This document shows, in pieces, positions 56,588 through 64,000 of a DNA stretch of 64,000 bases (its first letter is position 1; every line of letters begins with the position of its first letter). The notes beneath the pieces were generated by a model. The model was not told where the DNA came from. It ran no database searches and saw only the letters and a list, made by a program, of their open reading frames with translations. Source of the stretch: Eurosta solidaginis (taxonomy: Eukaryota > Arthropoda > Insecta > Diptera > Tephritidae); the NCBI RefSeq assembly GCF_040869045.1, contig NC_090319.1, positions 304,222,998-304,286,997 of the forward strand. Reading direction: 5' to 3'. Position numbers and translations under genes: made by a program.

Positions 56588-57300
56588 GTCATGAATATCC
56601 CCTAACGGGTGTTCAAGGAAACCTGCAATTACAATAGGAGTGGACCACAGAGAAAGGGGTGTTCGAAGCGTTGGTGCCACAGTGCAATTGAAAAGATGAT
56701 TGGTGTCATCTGGAGACACGTCGCAAGCAGGACATACATTATGGATGTCGGCGTTGATTCTGGATAGGTAGGAGTTCAACCTGTTACAGTATCCAAATCG
56801 AAGTTGAGCTAGAATGACGCGCGTCTCCCTAGGGAGATTGCTTTTCTCTTCTTCGAGTTCAGGGTATTTTACTTTAAGAACGGGGTTCGCAGGGCAATTC
56901 CTGGCATGGAGGTCTGCCGCCCTTTTTTGGGTATGACTGAATACCTTTTTCTTCTTCTACATACGGCTGAGATCTCAGGTGCCGTATTTCCTCATAATAC
57001 TTGCGACGATGACCGCTTAAGTAGATTCTAGGTACAATTGCGGATGAATGCTTGCCAAAATGTAGATCCTGATCGAGCGCCACACCCAGTATTTTTGGTA
57101 GTCGGTAGCGTCTTGACATTGAAGCGGATGTCCAATATGGTCGACATTTGTGTATGCTGTAAATAAGACCGCCTATGATTTGGTCTGTGACAATGTTAGG
57201 TTTCGCGAGGGTAAAAACTGGAGAAATTAGGGTGATAGTTGTTTGTTTTATTACATAGCTCATCTATGACTGTATCAAAAGCTTTTGATAGGTCTATCTC
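56588..57300 (-). pseudogene. CR1-like LINE copy C, coding remnants right of the BEL insertion
   Basis: From the minus strand: the C-terminal zinc segment (CPACDVSPDDTNHLFNC at about 56730-56680), NSYLSRINADIHNV, then after an internal deletion at about 57020 the LGVALDQDLHFGKH block, and after another at about 57265 the stretch with KAFDTV-type sequence (TCAAAAGCTTTTGATAGG). It is the continuation of 50932-50989. The catalytic RT core is absent. Confidence 0.85.
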
Positions 57301-57339
57301 TACTGATGGTATTGCTACGTACCATATATATTGGAAGTT

Positions 57340-57695
57340 TTGTTTAAATTAAAACTGTAAGCCCAATTTGTTCAAAGTAGGCATGGTCCTTATCCGATTT
57401 TGATCGAATATATATATATATATAATACCAAGGGCCACATTTCCGCCATTGATATCAACGGCTTTTTATTGACGGCTTGCAAAACTTTTAAGTTATCATC
57501 TGCTTAATGTGGGCGGCGCCACGCCATCTTCACAAAATTGTAATAAATTTATATTGTACATCGTAACTTTTTTTTATCCACTCCTCAAGTTTAACCACTT
57601 CATCAGTATTTGTTAAAGCATTGTCACTTTTCCCCATTTTTGAAAGTAGGCGTGGATATAATCTGATTTCGACCATTTTCAATACCAGTATATCG
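57340..57695 (-). mobile_element. DINE/HINE-like repeat relic
   Basis: Blocks GTGGGCGGCGCCACGCC, TTGCAAAACTTTTAAG and AAAGTAGGCGTGGATATAAT are the inverse of the family interior. A (TA)n run is at 57411-57424. Confidence 0.55.
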
Positions 57696-58439
57696 TCGAG
57701 AATGTTGTCAAAGCTGCTAACTCCATCCACCAAAACTTCTCAGTAGAAAGAAAAAGGTCTATCGCATGACAAGTTAAAATATATTGAAATTTTATGGCGT
57801 TAGCAGCTTTTCATAATTTTGTTGGAGTTAATGATTTTTGATAATAAACACATACTTTTCTTTCACCACCATATGCAGAAGTTGTCTCCCATTCCACCAT
57901 TATCAAAAAGTCGGATTGAGTTAAATGCGGGGCTTTTACCGCATCATCGACGATCTCAATTTATGTTCAACTTATGATGTTAATGGTCTGAACTACGTTA
58001 ATCTTAACATGTAGACCATGAGCACTTGTTAAAGTGTCGGGGAATAGTATCGAGGTAAAGTATCGATACTTTACTCACTACTTGGAAAAAAGCATCGAGT
58101 GCGAAATACTAGAGTATCTTTTGGAAAAGTATCGATGCTACTCACTCAGTACTCGTATCGTTCTATTACTATTCGTTCCACTTGAAGATAGGGACACCGG
58201 TGCGAATACGCAACTTTTTGTATGGACTATCATCTTTGTTCACGATAGAAGGGAATCCAGAATGTAAGCGTAAGGTAGATAAATGTGAGCGTCAGCGTAG
58301 TCTTTGAAAGTTGTGCGCTATATAAGGGTAAAGTGTGGTAACGGTTTGCTGTATGTAGCTTAATGTGAGAACAATGCATGTGGTAGAGTTGATCAGTATG
58401 AGCGAAATCAGACAGGAAATCAGGTCAAGGCAAGGCGTG
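57696..58439. other. No gene; TATCGATAC-type short repeats
   Basis: AAGTATCGATAC and AAGTATCGATGC variants lie at 58056-58145, related to those at 50470-50540. No gene is supported. Confidence 0.4.
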
Positions 58440-58912
58440 CTGTCTTTTTTTTAGTTGCTGGTTATCAATTAGATATCGATTTGTTGTTCACGCGTAGAGG
58501 GCGTGTTATCGGTTTCACTTCGACGAGTTTTTCGTTTGTTATAGGTGTGTTATAGACGTCTTATGGATTTGTTATCGAACTTATATAAATTTGCTATCAA
58601 TAACAAAGTAACGATTTTTTGGCGAATGATTATCATTTTGTTATTGGCTTGTTATCGATTTATTATCGAGAATTTATAAACTATTTACCAATATATTTTT
58701 GAAAATTTAGCAGTTTGTTGTTAAATTTTTATCGCACTTTTATCAAAGAGTTTTCGACTTGTTATCAAAAACCATCGATATGTTATCGAAAATCTATCTA
58801 TTTTTTACCTTAGAAATTGCGATTATCTATCGAAAATTTATCGGGATGTCATCAAAAACTTCTGAATTTCTTATCGAAAAGTTATGGTAAATTTATCGAA
58901 AAGTAATTGATA
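58440..58912. repeat. GTTATCG-type degenerate minisatellite
   Basis: Repeated variants of GATTTGTTATCGATTTGTTATCG, the inverse of the family at 32950-33320. Units are diverged and spacing varies from about 15 to 30 bp. Confidence 0.65.
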
Positions 58913-58916
58913 TATA

Positions 58917-59020
58917 GCGGCCGTATGATGGTCCCCGTGCTCGGCCTAACACACCGAAAACTCTGAGTTCAAGCCCCGGAAAAGCATTATTAAAAAAAAT
59001 TTTAGAAAAAATATTTTTCA
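58917..59020 (+). repeat. tRNA-derived SINE head
   Basis: GCGGCCGTATGATGGTCCCC (box A-like TATGATGGTCC) and GAGTTCAAGCC (box B-like) some 35 bp apart, followed by AAAGCA and ATTTTAGAAA, as in the SINE at 20419-20739 read on its own strand. The spacing and the two boxes support a tRNA origin. The body is lost after about 100 bp. Confidence 0.65.
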
Positions 59021-60059
59021 GTTAGAAATTGTTTTTGATATGAGTGTATTTCTGATATGAAAAGCTTTTTAGTGACTATTTTAAAATCATTTTGGAAATG
59101 TTTTAATTGTCATTTCGGAATCATATTCGGAGCTATTGCGTCATCGTTTTGAAACTGATTTGGAATCACTTTGGAACACTCAGGTAGTATTTTTAAGTAA
59201 AGAAAAAAAGATAAGTAAATGCTTGGAGCAATTTAACTGCAATTTACCAGCGAGAGACTTAGGCCGAGCTTCTCTTGCAACTTGCGTGGTGCCATAATTG
59301 AAAAAACTCGTCTCTAAATGTTTGATGTTACTCTGCGCGGGAGTAGAAAATTTGTCCGCTCATGTCTACTAATTTGAATGTGAAGGGCACCCACTCACTG
59401 TCAATTACAAAGCTCAAAGGGTTAAGGAGTGATCGTTGTTGAAACCTCAAAAAGGTTCTCTCAATAACTAGGCGTTTCCATGCCCTTATACTAAAAGTTT
59501 TATGAACATGTATTTACAACTATATTGGCCACCTATTTATCAAATTCGACATCTGCTTACGCAAAACTGGAAAAACAAGCGTAAAATGAAGACATACTGA
59601 AGAACGGTGAATAGAGACATACCGAAGAACCTGCTATCATCAAGTAAATAGCCAACGCACTTGCATCTTGAAGACTTCGTTTGTTTTTATTTATTTATTT
59701 TTCATAAATTTATAAGTCTAAGTAGCTATGTGCCAATAGGGGACTGACGTGAAGTGCTCATAAAGGAGCTGGATGCCCAGTGGGGGGATCATGTGGACTG
59801 CATGCGAATGTTGTTGATGACGAAGTAATATGAAATATGAAATATACATAAAAGGGTCCATAGTTTCTGGATACTTTTAAGGGACAGCAAAATTCATTCG
59901 CCTGAGAAGATCAGTGGAGTCAATTTCTCCAGTAATGAGCTTATGAATAAACAATACTCATAGTAATATTGTCCGATTTTCTAGAGTGAGTAAGTTAATA
60001 AGAAGAAAGGTAAAGACTTGAGTTTTAGTTAAGGCCATGTAATAGAAATATCAGAAATT
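59021..60059. other. No gene; short SINE-body remnant
   Basis: AGGCCGAGCTTCTCTTGCAACTTGCG and ATGTTTGATGTTACTCTGCG at about 59252-59340 are a short, deleted SINE body in minus orientation. The rest is unassigned. Confidence 0.4.
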
Positions 60060-60740
60060 GCTTTTGTACTAACTCAATACGCTTTATACGATTTTGAGAT
60101 GCAGAGAGTCTTAGTGTAGAGGAAGATACTGATCACCGAAATCTTTAGCCCACTTTTTAACAAATCCAAGTACACCCAACGCTTTGTTGGCAATAGATGA
60201 AATGTGCAGTTTAAACTCAGTTTCGGATCAAAAAGGACACCAAGATCATTTGAAATAGGAATACGCTTCACAGGAGTACCATCTTGTGTATAAGTTATAA
60301 AAACTTACTTCACTCGGTGAAATGTCATATGCTTACATTTAGAGCAGTTCAAAACTATTAAATTTTTTGTGCACCAACAATCGGCGTGAAGGAAATACAA
60401 GGAATCCATATTGATAAGCCAATAAATGTAGCAAAGTTTAACATCATCCACATGCATCATCTTATGAGAATGCAATATAATCTTTGGTAAGTCATTGATG
60501 AACAAGGTCAAGACCAAAGGGCCTAGATGGCTTTCCTGAGGTACGCCGGAGGAAACATCGAACGGTTCCGAGAGATTACACTTGAACAGAACGTTTTGTG
60601 TCCTGTTAGAAAGATAGCTGGGCAGTCACATTGAAAGGTGAAACGGAAATCCCCTTGAATCGAGCTTGTGAATAAGTAGTTACAAATTGACGGTATTGAA
60701 TTCTTTGTTGAAATCAGTGTAGATGACGTCAGATTTTTTG
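60060..60740 (-). pseudogene. Jockey-like LINE relic, RT palm and thumb
   Basis: The minus strand reads LFINDLPKIILHSHKMMHVDD then VKLCYIYWLINMDSL (the YADD box has become HVDD), then CTKNLIVLNCSKCKHMTFHR and, in another frame, DLGVLFDPKLSLN. This order and these words are typical of Jockey-type LINE RTs. The catalytic Tyr and Ala are mutated and frames are broken. Confidence 0.75.
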
Positions 60741-60967
60741 GACACCAGCATTAACACAAACAACAACGCATTGAAATAAATGCTAGCTGTGACTGGGAAG
60801 CAATTGAGGAGTAAAATCCTCTCTAGTCAAACGAAAATCAATTATCGTGCTCATCTTGCTATATAAAGCTACAACATCTGATGAAACGGCACAGAGAGCT
60901 TTCGAGAACGGCTGTTCGAACTTGGCCATATTGTTCGAATGAAAGATGTTCTCCAGCTTAAAAATAT
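60741..60967. other. No recognisable feature
   Basis: Possibly the 5' continuation of the LINE relic; not resolved. Confidence 0.3.
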
Positions 60968-61471
60968 TGTAACGAATTTAGTGAAATTCCGCTTATATGA
61001 AACCTTCTGCTAACGGTTCGAATCGCTAAACTGTTGAATAAATAACTCCAATGTTCAATAATGCACAATGTCTTTATTAGATTTGAAAGTACAATAACAC
61101 TTATACTTCACAACCAATAGCGTGCTTAAATCAAAACTGATTAACTGATTACTCAGCTTGTGCTGCTTTTATACTCTCTGTTTTCTCATTCATCCATTTC
61201 TCCGAAGGTCTAGTTATTTCGCGAAACTGTATTCCAGAACAATTGTGCCTCTTGCTTGGTTATTAAATATATACATGTATTTGTAGTTTATGTCTATCTT
61301 ATAGTCATATGCGTGTGTATACGTGAGTACTTCTTCGGCTGATGACTGTGTTTGAGTTATCTATTCGTTGCCTTGTGTGTATGTGGGTAAATGATGATTA
61401 ATGTGTTTATGTAGCTTGTTTTATTGTTTTTGTAATTGTGCATTTATTTAGTGATGTGAAAATTCGCTACA
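60968..61471 (-). repeat. Solo LTR of a Gypsy-type retrotransposon
   Basis: 504 bp, TGTAACG...GCTACA on the plus strand, flanked by ATAT on both sides (60964-60967 and 61472-61475). Read on the minus strand it has GAGTATAAAAGC (TATA box) at about 61180 and AATAAAGACATTGT (polyadenylation signal) at about 61075, in the order expected for an LTR, so the LTR points to lower coordinates. No internal sequence is nearby: a solo LTR from LTR-LTR recombination. Confidence 0.8.
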
Positions 61472-62000
61472 ATATATCCTTATCGGAACACGCCTAGTGA
61501 TGCAGGGAGAAAAGGTGCTGGAAAGGGCAAATGTAAAACCATTAAAATTTTCTTGACGCTAATTAGGTCAACGAAGATTCGACTGGCTTGACTTGTTAAT
61601 TGGCAAAAACCATTTGAATAATTGATAATTTTTCGTATTGCAACAGAAAGCAATATCACACTAGTATATTCACTCAAACAAAATTTATTGCAAAAAGTAC
61701 TTTAATATGCTGATGACACTTTGGATAGACGCACGAAAGTTGAAGACATGTGGTAAAATTTCGGTTGAGGGAAAAGATTTATTTGGTTCACGCTACTGTT
61801 TAGTTCGAGAGACATTACCACAATAATTAGTGGACGGAGGGTAGAGTCAAAAAATTCGGTATATTTTTCGTGATTAATTAATGTTCTGACCAATATTAAA
61901 GGTGGAAATTATTTTACTTAGAATTTAAAAAAAAATCTGAACCTATATATAAATACACTATTTACATTAGCAGAGGAAAATTTTAAATATTTTAGGTATA
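61472..62000. other. No recognisable feature
   Basis: No gene or shared repeat supported. Confidence 0.4.
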
Positions 62001-62331
62001 TCTTAATATATAAAAAACACGTGTCACAGGTTTGAGGCCAATGGACTCCTAAACTGCTGAACCGATTTTAAATTTGTTTTGCACCCCGTGTGTAGTTTGA
62101 TCTCACTTGAAATATAGGATAGGTTATATCTCAGTTTATGGTCGCAATATTATTTTATTGCAATTTTTTTTATTTGTTTATACGTAATATTAAAATGTTA
62201 CGTATACGCAGTGGCACTCATATTTTCAGGTGGTGCGGATATACTTCCGTGTAATTGCTTGGTGCTTAATTAAACAACCTGCTTATCAATAAAAAATATT
62301 ATAGCGAATGATATCAAGTATAGCACATCAC
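62001..62331 (+). mobile_element. Possible Helitron-like 5' end fragment
   Basis: TCTTAATATATAAAAAACAC at 62001 followed by GTGTCAC and ATGGACTCCTAAACTGCTG resembles the 5' ends of insect non-autonomous Helitrons (TC plus an AT-rich run plus a conserved block). No 3' CTRR end could be paired to it. Confidence 0.35.
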
Positions 62332-62480
62332 CAGGCCCGCTAAGGGGGCCCGCGATTTAGAGGTACTATGACATTTTTTTTTAATACAGGAGAGTCTTAA
62401 GTTGTTCCATGTGCAATTTTTAAGCCAAATTTCAAAAGCAACGAAAACCTGCATTTCGTTTTAATATTATAGTGAAGTTT
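62332..62480 (+). repeat. hAT terminal fragment
   Basis: CAGGCCCGCTAAGGGGGCCC and GCGATTTAGAGGTACTATGA, then GTTGTTCCATGTGCAATTTT, are the inverse of the right end of the hAT at 25032-27072 (about 26925-27072). Confidence 0.75.
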
Positions 62481-62492
62481 GAAAAATAAAAA

Positions 62493-63117
62493 TCTATATA
62501 TATAAAAAGAAAGGCTAAAATGTGTGTTAGTTGGTCGCCGGTGTTTTAAGAGATGCGTCGGTCGATTTTGTTCAAACTTTCACACAAGTTGCGTAAACCT
62601 CACGTGGTGGTTACTACAGGTACAGGGTCTCGAGATATAGGCCAAAACGTGGACCAGTGAATGCCTAGACAGTGTTTATACAATATGGATATCAAATGAA
62701 AGCAGTTGATGAGTGCTTTGGTACAGAGTAATATATTATCCAGAGACGGACTGGGACTGGGATTAGGACTAGGACTGGGACTGAGACTCGGAGTGGGACT
62801 GGGACTGAGACTCGGAGTGAGACTGGAACTGGGAATTCAATAAAATACATACCACCCTCTGGGACAGGCAATAAGGGGTGCAGAAAAATGAGAAGGAATT
62901 GAGAGAAGAGAAAAGAGAGAAGGAGAAGGAGATTGAGAAAGAGATAGAAAGAGACGAAGATGGAGATAAATGAAGCAAAAAAGACGGGGGGGAGGAGTGA
63001 ATAAAAGGATTAGGAAAAAGTGAAGAGGGGGAGGGCAGAGTCAGACGAAAAAAGCTTATCAAAATATATGCGGATAGGCCAAATTTAGGGCAGGCCAACG
63101 TCTGCCGGGTCTTCTAG
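62493..63117 (+). mobile_element. Non-autonomous Helitron, 625 bp
   Basis: Starts TC after an A (62492) and ends CTAG before a T (63118), as expected for Helitron insertion between A and T. A hairpin GGCAG/GCCAACGT/CTGCC ends seven bases before CTAG. The 5' part (TATATATAAAAAGAAAGGCT, GGTCGATTTTGTTCAAAC) is conserved in such elements of flies. Inside are a (GGGACT)n run (62742-62830) and a GA-rich run (62880-63050). No Rep/helicase is encoded. Confidence 0.8.
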
Positions 63118-64000
63118 TTTCAAATAAAATGTATAAGAACCCACCAATTTGTCTGCTGCTTTATAATTTCCTTGCATAAAGGTTGTATTCTTAAATGCGT
63201 TTATGCTGTACGACAGAGCAAAATATATACTGAGACTGAAGCGAAATCGTTTATTTGTTATAAAAGGACCACCTAGTATATATACTTATATATGAAGACG
63301 TACTAACAAAAATTATATTAAATTCAAAGCTTACGCAAACAAATTATTCTAACTACACAACAAATATTGCTACTCACGTTTAATGAATTCACCTTTGATA
63401 GCTGACCCAGAATTCAAGCAAATGGCCGTAAATGAAATAAAATTCAATATAAAATGAAAATTCCTGTATAAATTCACGTGTCTCGCATATTAATTAAGTA
63501 AGTTACTTGCTCTCATTTTGACTGACAATAATTACATTACTGTAAACATTATTATGCTTCTTCTGCCAATGTAAACACAACTACACTCATACATGTATGT
63601 ATGTATATGTTACGATGTTAGTTAGCTATGTAGGCGGCTTATAAATATTCAGTTGTCTCTGAAATGGAAAGATCAAGGAATTTGTTATATAACAAGAACC
63701 ATTTGATGAAATATTAAAGAAACATTAAAGTTAAGAAAATGTTAAATTCTTGTCCATTAAATAGATTTTAATATAGATTGTAACAAACAGGAAGATGCTG
63801 TATGTTTCGAGGTATGTACGTACGCATGTGATGGATATTTGAAACTTCGAGCAATGTCCCGTAACATTGAATAATTTGACTGTAGTAGCCTTGTTTTCGT
63901 TCTTTCGCTTACCCTCTTTCTGCAGGTCACATAACGTAGAACTGTTGTTAAGGCATGTAATACGAATATAATCTGTATGAGTTTTGTGAAGGAAGCTCTC
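63118..64000. other. No recognisable feature
   Basis: AT-rich; only short (GTAT)n and TATA runs. No gene or shared repeat supported. Confidence 0.4.

Noticed and set aside
58917..58979. Functional tRNA gene
   Set aside because: Box A- and box B-like words are present, but the sequence lacks a proper acceptor stem and continues into a SINE body.
62769..63098. 109-codon minus-strand Ser/Phe/Pro-rich frame
   Set aside because: Produced by (GGGACT)n and GA-rich simple sequence inside the Helitron.

Overview
The window is AT-rich eukaryotic DNA. Its repeats point to a higher fly, most likely a tephritid fruit fly (inference; no marker gene is present to prove it). The evidence is long interspersed repeats with CCGTCCGT-type simple repeats and TATACTC/GAGTATA palindromic ends, a tRNA-derived SINE, CR1/Jockey-like, R1/I-like and RTE-like LINEs, a BEL/Pao retrotransposon and a Penelope element. 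I found no complete host gene. The best host candidates are a 39-codon last exon on the minus strand (16758-16877) with a good splice acceptor, and two weaker exon-like segments (around 202-442 and 35788-35841). The window therefore reads as intergenic or intronic DNA filled by mobile elements of different ages.

Layout. 0.4-2.0 kb: a large inverted repeat around a DINE-1-like core. 2.4-3.6 kb: RTE-like LINE relic (minus). 3.9-5.6 kb: 5'-truncated Penelope element (RT plus GIY-YIG) between inverted terminal repeats. 7.9-14.1 kb: LINE relics and a second DINE-like repeat. 14.5-19.6 kb: DINE/HINE-like repeats, one carrying a nine-unit array of about 130 bp, next to the candidate host exon. 20-23.4 kb: R1-like LINE piece, SINE, a deleted CR1-like LINE with a degenerate 2A-like motif, an I-like LINE tail and a Penelope terminal repeat. 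25.0-27.1 kb: dead hAT transposon. 28.5-30.2 kb: another DINE-like repeat. 31.5-34.7 kb: an 18-bp minisatellite with a small secreted-peptide-like ORF, Penelope and SINE fragments, a GATAAC minisatellite, a Tc1 relic and a LINE tail. 36-43.9 kb: DINE-like copies, two palindromic MITE-like elements and a long R1-like LINE relic. 44.6-49.7 kb: a palindromic element, then a nest in which a 3.09-kb CR1-like LINE (minus) sits inside the ORF1 of another LINE (plus) with a 13-bp target duplication, followed by a 123-bp tandem array. 50.9-57.3 kb: a BEL/Pao element (50990-56587, 5-bp duplication GTCAT) inserted into the 3' UTR of another CR1-like LINE copy. 57.3-64 kb: minisatellite, SINE head, Jockey-like LINE relic, solo Gypsy-type LTR, hAT end and a non-autonomous Helitron.

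No pathway is encoded. The elements are related by nesting and shared families: CR1-like LINE copies occur at five places, and the DINE-like family appears about ten times in both orientations. All transposase, RT and integrase reading frames are broken. The youngest-looking insertions are the BEL element (its LTRs differ by three substitutions, one short deletion and one tandem duplication) and the CR1-like LINE at 45339-48428.
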